This document shows, piece by piece, positions 8,412 to 16,370 of a stretch of DNA of 64,000 nt. The DNA is from Mucilaginibacter pineti. Its GTDB lineage: Bacteria; Bacteroidota; Bacteroidia; Sphingobacteriales; Sphingobacteriaceae. Numbering within the stretch: position 1 is the stretch's first letter; every line of letters starts with the position of its first letter. The translations under genes were made by a program, and so were the position numbers. The notes under the pieces are model-generated. The model saw only the letters and a program-made list of their open reading frames with translations. It made no database searches and had not been told where the DNA came from. Location of the stretch: the NCBI RefSeq assembly GCF_900101875.1, contig NZ_FNAI01000012.1:124001-188000 (forward strand), written 5' to 3'.

Positions 8412-8421
8412 ATAATTGTAA
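8403..8421 (+). repeat. Direct repeat flanking the GAF kinase gene (left copy)
   Basis: TATAAACTTATAATTGTAA here recurs as TATAAACTTGCAATTGTAA at 9663-9681, 17 of 19 bases identical, just after the kinase stop codon. Confidence 0.5.
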
Positions 8422-8452
8422 CTTACCTGCTATAAAGTTTTTATAATTATTA

Positions 8453-9655
8453 ATGTTAAAACCCCCAATTCCCGAAAATGAACGCGAACGCCTTGCGGCT
8501 TTAAATTCATACCAAATTCTGGATACTTTGCCCGAGCAAGGTTTTGACGAGATCACCCTCATCGCATCTGAAATTTGCCAAACGCCAATATCTTTGGTTA
8601 GCTTAATTGATAACGACAGGCAGTGGTTTAAATCGAACAAAGGCCTGGAAGTAAGCGAAACCCCAAAGGAACTTGCATTTTGCGCCCATGCTATTTTGGA
8701 ACCCCAGGAGGTAATGGTAGTGAAAAATGCGGTTACCGACGAACGATTTGCCGACAATCCGCTGGTTACTGGTACCCCCAAAGTTATTTTTTACACAGGT
8801 GTACCGCTCATTAACCCGGATGGGTATGCACTGGGTACGCTTTGCGTTATTGACCATAAAGCCCGCGAACTTAATGATAGCCAGATTATAGCACTCAAAG
8901 CACTGGCAAACCAGGTTGTGGCCCAGCTCGAGCTGAAAAAGAAGGTAACAGAGCTTAACAATACCCGCCGCGAACTGGAACAATCAAACGAGTACCTGGA
9001 AAAGTTTGCAGTAATGGCTGCACATGATATCCGTAACCCGCTCACCAATATTTTGCTCACCAGCCAGGTGCTTAAAGATCGTTTTAAGGATAAGCTGGAT
9101 GAAAAGGGCAATAAGTTTCTGGATATCATCAACAACTCATCGCATAAGCTTATAGGCTTGTTAGAGAAGATGCTGGCCTACTCCAAATCAAACCAAATAC
9201 TCGCTCAAAATAAAGAGGAAGCCGAGGTTTTACATTTATTGGAAGGCGTAGTGAAGCTGATTGATATACCGCTGGAGTTTAAAATAGAGGTACCCTTGCG
9301 ACCTATAAAAATAACCACCTCGTTAGTGGCTTTTGAACAAATTATGATTAACCTGTTCAATAATGCAATACGATATAACAACAAACCCGAGGGAATTATT
9401 AAGGTAGATTTTGCTGAAGATAACTGGTTTTACACTTTTAACGTTACCGATAACGGGATTGGCATTGCATCTGAAAATTTTGAAATGATCTTTAAATCGG
9501 GAACAACGCTGGGCACTAAGGATCGTTTTAATAAAGATGGCTCTGGTATTGGTTTGTGTACCGTTAAAAGTTTGGTTGAGGCTTTAGGCGGTAAAATAAA
9601 CGTGAGTTCAGAAGTTGGGGAGTATACAAGGTTTACTTTTACGCTGAAGAAGTAA
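8453..9655 (+). CDS. GAF-domain sensor histidine kinase
   Basis: A 400-residue soluble histidine kinase. A GAF domain occupies about residues 18-155 (LVSLIDNDRQWFKS, GTLCVIDH are typical). A short coiled segment leads to the HisKA box AAHDIRNP with phospho-His H191. The ATPase domain has an N-box (NLFNNAIRYNNKP), DNGIGI and GSGIGLCTVKSL. There is no membrane segment, so it senses a cytoplasmic cue. No response regulator is adjacent, so it is an orphan kinase here. Near-identical 19-base direct repeats flank the gene. Confidence 0.92.
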   Translation: MLKPPIPENERERLAALNSYQILDTLPEQGFDEITLIASEICQTPISLVSLIDNDRQWFKSNKGLEVSETPKELAFCAHAILEPQEVMVVKNAVTDERFADNPLVTGTPKVIFYTGVPLINPDGYALGTLCVIDHKARELNDSQIIALKALANQVVAQLELKKKVTELNNTRRELEQSNEYLEKFAVMAAHDIRNPLTNILLTSQVLKDRFKDKLDEKGNKFLDIINNSSHKLIGLLEKMLAYSKSNQILAQNKEEAEVLHLLEGVVKLIDIPLEFKIEVPLRPIKITTSLVAFEQIMINLFNNAIRYNNKPEGIIKVDFAEDNWFYTFNVTDNGIGIASENFEMIFKSGTTLGTKDRFNKDGSGIGLCTVKSLVEALGGKINVSSEVGEYTRFTFTLKK

Positions 9656-9662
9656 GCTGTAC

Positions 9663-9681
9663 TATAAACTTGCAATTGTAA
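9663..9681 (+). repeat. Direct repeat flanking the GAF kinase gene (right copy)
   Basis: TATAAACTTGCAATTGTAA, partner of the copy at 8403-8421. It lies between the kinase stop and the convergent secreted-protein gene. Confidence 0.5.
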
Positions 9682-9696
9682 GGGTTTATGCCAATA

Positions 9697-10485
9697 CTAT
9701 TTCCACCACTTAGTCTGTTCTGCTTTTAACGCTGCTTTGGCATTTGGGCCGTTACCGTAGGCATCCCTAACACTTTGCCATCCCAGTTTCAAATATTTAT
9801 CTGTAGGAGAAAATTCACCTGCGCCGCCATCAAAGTCGCCGCTGTTGAGTATGCGGTAATCTCCCCAGTTGCAAATTTTGTTTGTTTTACCATTGTAAGG
9901 AATCCAAATCCCGGCAAATTGGTTGTTATTAAATCCATCCGCTTCTTTTTCAAGAGCATCGTAATTAACATTGTTATTTTTATCTACATAAAAATTGGTT
10001 TCAAAGTGCCCTTTAAATATACCCGAATGCGGTTGGGTTTTATTCTCGGCAAAATTGTAATCGCCGAGGGTGCGATATTGGCCTTTAATACCTTTGTTTT
10101 TATACTCATTATCAACACCGGTTGATGTGAACTTCACTTTGCGGATGTTGGTAATAGTAATAGTGCCATGAAAATCGCAAACATTATTCTTTACCATTGA
10201 TTTTCCAAATACCTCATACACATGTGCCTTCGAGGGTGACTTAGTAACCTTTATAAATTTAATGTAGATACGCTGGTGCTCATTGCCAATAAAGCCGTAA
10301 ATAAATTGATTTTCTGTAATAGTCCAAAGCATTGATAGATCCAAGCCTTTAAAATGGTCTTTAACATCTTCGGCCATATATCTATCATTGCTTAATTCCT
10401 GGTTTTTTAATCTATTTGCTTCGGTTTGCGCTTTTGCAAAAGTGCAAAGGTTGATGAGTAGCACCAGGATTAATAATTTTTTCAT
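9697..10485 (-). CDS. Secreted protein of unknown function
   Basis: A 262-residue protein with a Sec signal peptide (MKKLLILVLLINLCTFAKAQ). The mature part is rich in Asn, Lys and aromatics, with a block NNQFAGIWIPYNGKTNKICNWG near residues 192-213 and a C-terminus ending KWWK. No catalytic motif is recognised. It lies 30 bp downstream of the GH19 chitinase-like lipoprotein gene on the same strand, so the two may be one transcript. Whether it works with the chitinase, for example as an immunity or binding partner, is open. Confidence 0.75.
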   Translation of the reverse strand: MKKLLILVLLINLCTFAKAQTEANRLKNQELSNDRYMAEDVKDHFKGLDLSMLWTITENQFIYGFIGNEHQRIYIKFIKVTKSPSKAHVYEVFGKSMVKNNVCDFHGTITITNIRKVKFTSTGVDNEYKNKGIKGQYRTLGDYNFAENKTQPHSGIFKGHFETNFYVDKNNNVNYDALEKEADGFNNNQFAGIWIPYNGKTNKICNWGDYRILNSGDFDGGAGEFSPTDKYLKLGWQSVRDAYGNGPNAKAALKAEQTKWWK

Positions 10486-10515
10486 AAGGTTAGGGTGCCG
10501 GTTGGTTTTTATATA

Positions 10516-11535
10516 TTAATACTTATAAGGTTCCATTTTGCCGCATGAGCAGGCGCAGTTGGCATCGGTAACGCCAAGTTTCTTTAAAAAGAATTGGTAA
10601 AACCCAATACGATCATTCATGCCGTAGTTGTCTTCTCCTTTGTTGCATTCCACATCGCCGTTTACAATATTAATGGTCATACCGAAGCCCGGTGTAGTGC
10701 GCCCGTGGGCCTTGTCTACCGCGTTGGGTTGCCATTTGCCGGTCATTACATCATGTGCCGATGGTTTGTGCGTTTCGGGGGTCATCCAGAAGTATATGGC
10801 TGCTTTAAAGGCTACTACCGGGTCGTTCTCCACCAGTTCGGGCGTGTTCAGGAGAATCTTTGGATCACCAAAAATAATGTTTGATGCAAAGCCGTAATTG
10901 CCATTGTAACTCAACTGCATTGGTCCGCGGCCGTAGTATTTTTTACCTGCAACGGGCGGGTATTCGTCACTGTCAGATACGTAGGTATTTTCTGTATTGC
11001 TTTCGTGGATGAGCATAAGGCCATCAGTATAGCTGCCGTTCATGCCGTGGCGGGTTTCATGTGCTATCTGCGCAAAGAAGGCCGCCAGCTCTTTCTTGTT
11101 GGCATCGGCACCAAAGGCAGTACAAAACTCGCCGTAATCAACAGTGAACACACTGTCGGGTTTCTTTTTGGCCCATTCCTCGTTCCAATCGCCGTCTTGC
11201 CTTACCACAGCGCTTTTGCCTGTTTTTTTATCGGTACGTATAAACTGGTAAACCGAAACAGCCCGGCGACTGATCTTAATATCTATCTGGCCCAATTCGT
11301 CAGCTGCTTTAATAAAAGCGGCATAGGTATAAAATTTATCGCGCTGCGGAAAAAGGTCATTAAACTGTTTCTCTGTTAAAATACTGCTGATGGAGGTTTT
11401 GGATTTAGCAACAGCTGTAGTTTTTGCCGAGTCGGCTGCTTTAGTATTACCGGCACCGCCGCAGCTAAAGGCCGACATTACAAGCCCGGCGGCTATGATA
11501 GACAATATTTTGGATGATTGTATGATGGATTTCAT
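10516..11535 (-). CDS. Glycoside hydrolase family 19 (chitinase/endolysin-like) lipoprotein
   Basis: GH19 enzymes cleave beta-1,4 bonds in chitin, and some act on peptidoglycan. From ATG 11535 the 339-residue product has a lipoprotein signal with lipobox SAFSC (C25). The catalytic block IAHETRHG places the acid Glu at E160; the conserved YYGRGPMQLSYNGNYGF lies near residue 200; FWMTPETHKPSAHDVMTGKW is the C-terminal GH19 block. Its second catalytic Glu is probably in LIHESNTEN. The in-frame ATG eight codons upstream would lengthen the signal peptide unnecessarily. Lipid anchoring suggests a cell-surface or periplasmic enzyme; the true substrate is not decided. Confidence 0.9.
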   Translation of the reverse strand: MKSIIQSSKILSIIAAGLVMSAFSCGGAGNTKAADSAKTTAVAKSKTSISSILTEKQFNDLFPQRDKFYTYAAFIKAADELGQIDIKISRRAVSVYQFIRTDKKTGKSAVVRQDGDWNEEWAKKKPDSVFTVDYGEFCTAFGADANKKELAAFFAQIAHETRHGMNGSYTDGLMLIHESNTENTYVSDSDEYPPVAGKKYYGRGPMQLSYNGNYGFASNIIFGDPKILLNTPELVENDPVVAFKAAIYFWMTPETHKPSAHDVMTGKWQPNAVDKAHGRTTPGFGMTINIVNGDVECNKGEDNYGMNDRIGFYQFFLKKLGVTDANCACSCGKMEPYKY

Positions 11536-11666
11536 TGGGTACATATAAATACGTTTCACAATATTACAAATTAGGCGTTAAAGCTGTTGCTTTATAAACT
11601 GCATTTTATCAGCAAAAATTATACTAAAACAAAAATGAGTGCTTATCGGCGTTAATGAGCCACGGC

Positions 11667-11680
11667 TTTTACCGGTAAAA
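11667..11680. promoter_or_regulatory. Palindrome upstream of cobalamin adenosyltransferase gene
   Basis: TTTTACCGGTAAAA is a perfect 14-base palindrome in the intergenic region between the divergent GH19 and adenosyltransferase genes. Possible operator; low certainty. Confidence 0.3.
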
Positions 11681-11761
11681 ATTATATATTCACTTTGGTA
11701 AAAACAGACTTGCCGTTCCAATGTGCTTTACCGTGTACGGCATTTTAAAATTGATACTTAC

Positions 11762-12310
11762 ATGAAAATATATACTAAAACAGGCGATAAGGGTTATACA
11801 TCATTAATAGGAGGTACTCGCGTGGCCAAACACCATTTGCGTATTGAAAGCTATGGTACCGTTGATGAGCTTAACTCCTACATCGGCCTCATCCGCGATC
11901 AGGATATAACCGCCCATGATAAAGAGTTATTGAAGCAGATACAGGACAGGTTGTTTACAATAGGCTCCTCACTGGCATCTGATCCCGAAAAATCAAAAAT
12001 GATAATTCCCGACCTGCATATGGCCGATGTAGAACTACTGGAGCAGGAAATGGACGCCATGAACGAGCAATTGCCGGAGTTACGTCATTTTATATTACCG
12101 GGGGGCAGTAATACCATTTCGTTTTGCCATATTGCAAGATGTATTTGCCGCCGGGCCGAAAGGCTTACCGTAAACCTGGCGCAGGAAAGTACAGTGGATG
12201 AAAAAGTGAATATTTATCTGAACAGATTGAGCGATTACCTGTTCACTTTAAGCAGGAAGGTTGCAAACGAGCACAATATTCCTGAAAATCAATGGATACC
12301 ACGTATTTGA
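11762..12310 (+). CDS. Cob(I)alamin adenosyltransferase, PduO/MMAB type
   Basis: This enzyme transfers the adenosyl group of ATP to cob(I)alamin to make coenzyme B12. At 182 residues from ATG 11762 it starts with MKIYTKTGDKGYTSL, the family's ATP-binding N-terminus. It carries HFILPGGS and CRRAERL in the C-terminal half, which form the conserved helix-bundle active site. An upstream in-frame start at 11723 was rejected because homologous proteins begin at MKIYTKTGD. It is a single gene, with no other cobalamin gene in the window. Confidence 0.94.
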   Translation: MKIYTKTGDKGYTSLIGGTRVAKHHLRIESYGTVDELNSYIGLIRDQDITAHDKELLKQIQDRLFTIGSSLASDPEKSKMIIPDLHMADVELLEQEMDAMNEQLPELRHFILPGGSNTISFCHIARCICRRAERLTVNLAQESTVDEKVNIYLNRLSDYLFTLSRKVANEHNIPENQWIPRI

Positions 12311-12327
12311 AAATGTGAAAAAAAATA

Positions 12328-12359
12328 TTGATATTCCAATTGAAAATATTATACTTTTG
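12328..12359 (+). promoter_or_regulatory. Promoter of DUF2795 gene
   Basis: TTG (12328-12330), a 21-base spacer and TACTTTTG (12352-12359) match the Bacteroidota -33/-7 pattern. This leaves a leader of roughly 35 bases before ATG 12402. Confidence 0.6.
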
Positions 12360-12401
12360 CGAAAAAGTAAATTTACTGATAATTATAAAATATAGAGAAA
12401 C

Positions 12402-12623
12402 ATGTATTGGACACTTGAACTGGCATCTCACCTTGAAGATGCGCCCTGGCCCGCAACAAAAGACGAATTAATTGATTACGCTATTCGTTCTGGAGCTCCT
12501 GTTGAGGTTATTGAAAACCTGCAGGCGCTGGAAGACGATGGTGAACCGTATGAAAATATTGAAGAAATATGGCCGGATTACCCGACCAAGGATGATTTCT
12601 TTTTCAACGAAGACGAATATTAA
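12402..12623 (+). CDS. DUF2795 family small acidic protein
   Basis: A 73-residue acidic protein. It has the DUF2795 pattern: LASHLEDAPWPATKDELIDYAI, then GAPVEVIENLQALEDDGEPYENIEEIWPDYPT, and an acidic end. The family is widespread and its function is unknown. Its own promoter and a strong terminator directly downstream show a monocistronic unit. Confidence 0.9.
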   Translation: MYWTLELASHLEDAPWPATKDELIDYAIRSGAPVEVIENLQALEDDGEPYENIEEIWPDYPTKDDFFFNEDEY

Positions 12624-12630
12624 TCAACAT

Positions 12631-12660
12631 AAAAAGCCCTTTTTTAAGGGCTTTTTTATT
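12631..12660 (+). terminator. Rho-independent terminator after DUF2795 gene
   Basis: AAAAAGCCC, loop, GGGCTTTTTT: a strong stem followed by a T run, eight bases after the DUF2795 stop codon. Confidence 0.85.
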
Positions 12661-12731
12661 GGGCACTACTTTTTGGAATGATTTTAGTATTAGGCTTAAA
12701 ATATTTATCACTAATACTAAAAAACATAAAC

Positions 12732-12881
12732 ATGAGAGGCTTATTGTACATTATCGCCGTTATCCTGGTTATAGGATGGTTGTTCGGAGCATTTATTCAC
12801 CCATTTGGTGGTGGCTTAATTCACATACTTTTAGTTATAGCTATTATAGCTGTACTATTAGGAGTTATCCGACGGGCATAA
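12732..12881 (+). CDS. Small two-helix membrane protein, lmo0937/DUF5670-like
   Basis: From ATG 12732 this gives a 49-residue protein, MRGLLYIIAVILVIGWLFG, a short FIHPFGGGLIHI hinge, then a second helix ILLVIAIIAVLLGVIRR. This layout matches the small lmo0937-type membrane family seen in stress-related clusters of many bacteria. An in-frame ATG at 12678 lies only 18 bases after a terminator and was rejected. It is followed by a shared bidirectional terminator. Function unknown. Confidence 0.75.
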   Translation: MRGLLYIIAVILVIGWLFGAFIHPFGGGLIHILLVIAIIAVLLGVIRRA

Positions 12882-12906
12882 CCCAAAATCATTACTAAAT
12901 GAAAAT

Positions 12907-12940
12907 AAAACCATCGGCAATCTTAGGCCGATGGTTTTTT
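12907..12940. terminator. Bidirectional terminator shared with the end of ispD
   Basis: AAAACCATCGGC, an eight-base loop, GCCGATGGTTTTTT. It serves the small membrane protein gene (plus) and ispD (minus). The ispD stop codon (12923-12925) is in the loop, so the ispD coding region includes one arm of the stem. Confidence 0.8.
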
Positions 12941-13642
12941 GCTTAAAAGCAATTCGGCAATGGCAATATCCTCCGGAAAGGTGATTTTTATATTCTCATA
13001 GCTGCCTTCGGTAATGTTAATGGCAATGCCATATTGTTCAACAACGCTGGCATCATCTGTAAAACTTTCTGTATAGGGTTGTTCGTAAGCTTTTTTAAGC
13101 AGGCCTGCTTTAAACGTTTGCGGGGTTTGTACCAGGTAAATCTCATCTCTTAACAAACTCACCGATACGCCGTTTTTAACCTGCCGTATAGAATCGCGGC
13201 TTTTAACGGCCGTAACAGCGTTGTCATGCAACGCGGCGTACGCAAACGATGCTTCAATTATGCCGGCACTGGTAATCGGCCTTACGGCATCATGTATGGC
13301 AATTAGGGCATTACTGTCGCAATCTATTTGGTCGAGCCCGTTTTTTACCGAGTTAAAACGCGTTTCGCCGCCAGATATCAATTGGTGGGGGATATTGAAA
13401 TTGTATTTGGAACATAGTTCCTGCCAGTAAGCATGGAAATTAGGGTGCATTATTAATACGATAACGGGCTTAATAACCGTTTGCTCAAAAGCCTGCATGG
13501 TATGCATTAAAACCGGCAAGCCATGCAATAACAAAAACTGCTTTGGCACCGCAGATTGCATCCTGCTTCCAGAACCACCGGCAACGATGATCACATAATT
13601 GTGGGGTGTGAGGTGGGGAGTGTGAGGTGTGGTATCGGTCAT
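12923..13642 (-). CDS. ispD: 2-C-methyl-D-erythritol 4-phosphate cytidylyltransferase
   Basis: IspD makes CDP-methylerythritol in the non-mevalonate isoprenoid pathway. The nucleotide-binding signature VAGGSGSRM (residues 20-28) is followed by PKQFLLLHGLPVL. AIHDAVRPITS and TDDASVVE are the other family blocks. The 239-residue length includes an unusual N-terminal extension with TPHTPHLTPH before the first strand. It is encoded by a GTGTGAGGTGGG-type word repeat (13604-13641). The only ATG available is the one before this extension. The stop codon lies in the loop of a bidirectional terminator. Confidence 0.95.
   Translation of the reverse strand: MTDTTPHTPHLTPHNYVIIVAGGSGSRMQSAVPKQFLLLHGLPVLMHTMQAFEQTVIKPVIVLIMHPNFHAYWQELCSKYNFNIPHQLISGGETRFNSVKNGLDQIDCDSNALIAIHDAVRPITSAGIIEASFAYAALHDNAVTAVKSRDSIRQVKNGVSVSLLRDEIYLVQTPQTFKAGLLKKAYEQPYTESFTDDASVVEQYGIAINITEGSYENIKITFPEDIAIAELLLSKKPSA
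13604..13641. repeat. GTGTGAGGTGGGG word repeat within the start of ispD
   Basis: Degenerate copies of GTGTGAGGTGGG run through the first ~15 codons of ispD and encode TPHTPHLTPH. It resembles the intergenic word repeats but is translated. Confidence 0.6.
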
Positions 13643-13666
13643 TGTTTATTAATGGTACTTGGTTGG

Positions 13667-13744
13667 CCTGTCACCCTGAGCTTGTCGAAGGGTTGAGTGC
13701 AGAGGCCTTTGCCCGCTATGCTTCGACAGGCTCAGCATGACAGC
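13667..13744. repeat. REP-like inverted repeat, copy A
   Basis: The left end TGTCACCCTGAGCTTGTCGA is complementary, with mismatches, to the right end TCGACAGGCTCAGCATGACA, enclosing about 38 bases. An almost identical copy in opposite orientation is at 47223-47296. These CCCTTCGACAAGCTCAGG elements are common between genes in this group of bacteria. Confidence 0.85.
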
Positions 13745-13749
13745 CCATT

Positions 13750-13832
13750 AGCATAATCTATGATTCAAATCTAAGGCAAAAAAAATGAGATATGAAAAAA
13801 ACTCATATCTCAAATCTTATATCTGAAATCTA
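13750..13832. repeat. Word-repeat hairpin after queA (ATATCT/AATCTA-type)
   Basis: GAGATATGA (13787-13795) pairs with TCATATCTC (13803-13811), flanked by ATTCAAATCTA on the left and AAATCTTATATCTGAAATCTA on the right. It ends six bases from the queA stop codon and may be the queA 3' hairpin. Confidence 0.65.
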
Positions 13833-13837
13833 AATAA

Positions 13838-14887
13838 TTAGATGATCAGCATGGCATCGCCATAGCTGTAAAAACGGTATTTTTCTTTTACTGCAACTTC
13901 GTAAGCGTTCATTACATGCTCATAACCGCCAAATGCCGATACCATCATCAATAAGGTAGATTCTGGTGTGTGGAAGTTGGTGATCATTGAATTGGCTATG
14001 CTGAAATCATACGGAGGGAAAATGAACTTGCTGGTCCAGTCGTTAGCCGGTTTAAGCGTTTTACCTGCAGATACAGCCGATTCAATAGCGCGCATTGAAG
14101 TTGTACCAACAGCGCAGATGCGTGATTTACGTTCGATGCCGCGGTTTACAATATCAGCTTGTTTTTGCTCAATGATAAACTGCTCTGAGTCCATTTTATG
14201 CTTGGTTAAATCCTCTACCTCAACCGGGCGGAAGGTTCCTAAACCAACGTGCAGGGTAACCTCGGCAAAATCAACACCTTTAAGTTCAAGGCGTTTCATT
14301 AGCTCGCGGCTAAAGTGTAAACCAGCTGTAGGGGCTGCAACAGCGCCTTCGTGTTTGGCAAAAATAGTTTGGTAACGTTCTTTATCTTCGGCAGTAGCTT
14401 TACGCTTAATGTATTTAGGCAGTGGTGTTTCGCCCAAGATCTCCACATTACGGCGAAATTCTTCTTCCGTACCATCAAACAAAAAGCGGATGGTACGGCC
14501 GCGTGATGTGGTATTGTCAACAACTTCGGCAATCAGCAAATCGTCGTCGCCAAAATATAATTTGTTGCCTACGCGTATCTTACGTGCGGGGTCAACCAAT
14601 ACATCCCAAAGGCGTAATTCTTTGTTTAACTCGCGCAGCAAAAAAACTTCGATGGTTGCGCCGGTTTTTTCTTTATTTCCATATAAGCGCGCAGGGAATA
14701 CTTTGGTATTGTTCAGGATCATTACATCCTGGTCATCAAAATAATCCAGCACATCTTTAAATATTTTATGCTCAATTTTTCCTGAATCTTTGTGTAAAAC
14801 CATTAAGCGAGCTTCATCGCGGGTTGCAGAAGGGTTGTGTGCTATTAGTGACTCAGGTAAATTGAATTTGAATTGAGATAATTTCAT
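13838..14887 (-). CDS. queA: S-adenosylmethionine:tRNA ribosyltransferase-isomerase
   Basis: QueA transfers and isomerises the ribosyl part of SAM onto preQ1-tRNA to give epoxyqueuosine. The 349-residue protein has the family N-terminus MKLSQFKFNLPESLIAHNPS, the block NNTKVFPARLYG, AAPTAGLHFS, LHVGLGTFRPV and TNFHTPESTLLMMVSAF. All are diagnostic. It has its own promoter, with minus-strand TACATTTG at 14914-14921. No other queuosine gene is nearby. Confidence 0.97.
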   Translation of the reverse strand: MKLSQFKFNLPESLIAHNPSATRDEARLMVLHKDSGKIEHKIFKDVLDYFDDQDVMILNNTKVFPARLYGNKEKTGATIEVFLLRELNKELRLWDVLVDPARKIRVGNKLYFGDDDLLIAEVVDNTTSRGRTIRFLFDGTEEEFRRNVEILGETPLPKYIKRKATAEDKERYQTIFAKHEGAVAAPTAGLHFSRELMKRLELKGVDFAEVTLHVGLGTFRPVEVEDLTKHKMDSEQFIIEQKQADIVNRGIERKSRICAVGTTSMRAIESAVSAGKTLKPANDWTSKFIFPPYDFSIANSMITNFHTPESTLLMMVSAFGGYEHVMNAYEVAVKEKYRFYSYGDAMLII

Positions 14888-14913
14888 GCTTGTGTATATG
14901 AATTTTCAGGGCG

Positions 14914-14921
14914 CAAATGTA
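14914..14921 (-). promoter_or_regulatory. -7 box of queA
   Basis: Minus-strand TACATTTG matches TAnnTTTG exactly, 26 bases upstream of the ATG. A -33 TTTG is not evident. Confidence 0.55.
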
Positions 14922-15112
14922 TGAATTTTTTTTGTTAATTTGGTAGATTTTTTTATGAACGATTTGTTTTCGTGGTATTCAGTTTAATCAAAAAATAATG
15001 TAACTTAATTGATGCTGCAACGTCTAAAATCTAAAAATATTCAACCGTTATAATTGTTTCGCCCTAATATAGGCTTAACAATGTAATAACCATTGAAACC
15101 AAAATAAGTTAT

Positions 15113-16360
15113 ATGCTATTTTTAAAACTTTTCAGGGAGAGCTTTTTGTTTGCTTACGATGCGTTGAGGCAAAATAAATTGCGCACCATACTGTCGTTAC
15201 TGGGTGTAACAATAGGCATATTTACTATTATAGCGGTGCAATCGGCGGTTGATACGTTACGCAATAATCTGCAAAACAGCGTGAATAAGCTGGGCAATAA
15301 CAGCGTTTACGTTGAAAAATGGCCCTGGGTAGGTGGCAGCGACTTCCCTTGGTGGAAATATCTGCAAAGGCCAGAACCAAAACTGCGTGATTTTAATGAA
15401 CTGGAACGCCGCAGCCAAACGGCCGAAGCGGTATCTTATGAAGTTGGTATTGACAGACGCACCATTAAATATAAAAGCAACACTGTTGATGGTGCGCGCA
15501 TAAGTGCAGCATCAAAAGATCATAACAAAACCTGGAATTTTGATTTTGCAGGGGGCAGGTATTTTACCGAAATGGAATCAAAAACAGGTGCACCTATAAC
15601 TATTATCGGTTTCGATATAGCTAAGGACCTTTTCCCTGCCGGTGATGGTGTAGGGAAACAGATTAAAGTAATGGGACGTTACGTAACCATTGTTGGTGTT
15701 TTTTCAAAACAAGGTAATGATATGCTGGGCATATCAACAGATAAGCAGGTTTTATTACCGCTTAATTTTGCCCGTAATATAATTGATATTCAAAGCGAAA
15801 GATATGGGCCTTCGCTTATCGTGCGCGGTAAGAAGGGGATTCCGGTTGATGATGTAGAGAGTGAGATTCGTGGATTAATGCGATCTATTCGCAGTTTAAG
15901 GCCCAACCAGGAAGATAATTTTGCGCTGAACCGCACCACCATGCTTACCAATGAGTTGGATAGGGTGTTTAGTATCATTAATATTGCCGGTGCCATTATC
16001 GGTGGTTTTTCGGTAGTTGTGGGCGGGTTTGGTATTGCCAACATCATGTTTGTATCCGTAAAAGAGCGTACTAATATCATCGGTATCCAGAAATCATTAG
16101 GTGCTAAAAATTACTTTATTTTATTGCAGTTTTTAATCGAAGCCGTGGTGTTATGCCTGCTCGGGGGGCTCATAGGGTTGTTTGCTGTTTACTTGTTAAC
16201 ATTTGCGGTAAAGGCAGCAGCAGATATACAAGTTGTGCTCGATTTAAATAATGTTATCAGGGGGATGACAATATCTGTAGCAATAGGTGTATTTTCGGGA
16301 ATCATTCCTGCGTATTTTGCTTCACGGCTTGATCCGGTGGAGGCGATACGTACAAACTAA
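15113..16360 (+). CDS. ABC transporter permease, MacB/FtsX type
   Basis: A 415-residue permease of the MacB family. An N-terminal membrane helix (about 24-46, TILSLLGVTIGIFTIIAV) is followed by a periplasmic MacB_PCD domain (about 47-280). Three C-terminal helices of the FtsX domain (about 283-310, 330-360, 385-405) follow, containing VKERTNIIGIQKSLGAKNYFI and ending ASRLDPVEAIRTN, which is the usual ending. It is 10 bp ahead of a DUF3347 lipoprotein gene and probably co-transcribed. The ATPase partner is not adjacent; the MacB-type ATPase at 5825 is a candidate. Confidence 0.92.
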   Translation: MLFLKLFRESFLFAYDALRQNKLRTILSLLGVTIGIFTIIAVQSAVDTLRNNLQNSVNKLGNNSVYVEKWPWVGGSDFPWWKYLQRPEPKLRDFNELERRSQTAEAVSYEVGIDRRTIKYKSNTVDGARISAASKDHNKTWNFDFAGGRYFTEMESKTGAPITIIGFDIAKDLFPAGDGVGKQIKVMGRYVTIVGVFSKQGNDMLGISTDKQVLLPLNFARNIIDIQSERYGPSLIVRGKKGIPVDDVESEIRGLMRSIRSLRPNQEDNFALNRTTMLTNELDRVFSIINIAGAIIGGFSVVVGGFGIANIMFVSVKERTNIIGIQKSLGAKNYFILLQFLIEAVVLCLLGGLIGLFAVYLLTFAVKAAADIQVVLDLNNVIRGMTISVAIGVFSGIIPAYFASRLDPVEAIRTN

Positions 16361-16370
16361 ATACACGCTT

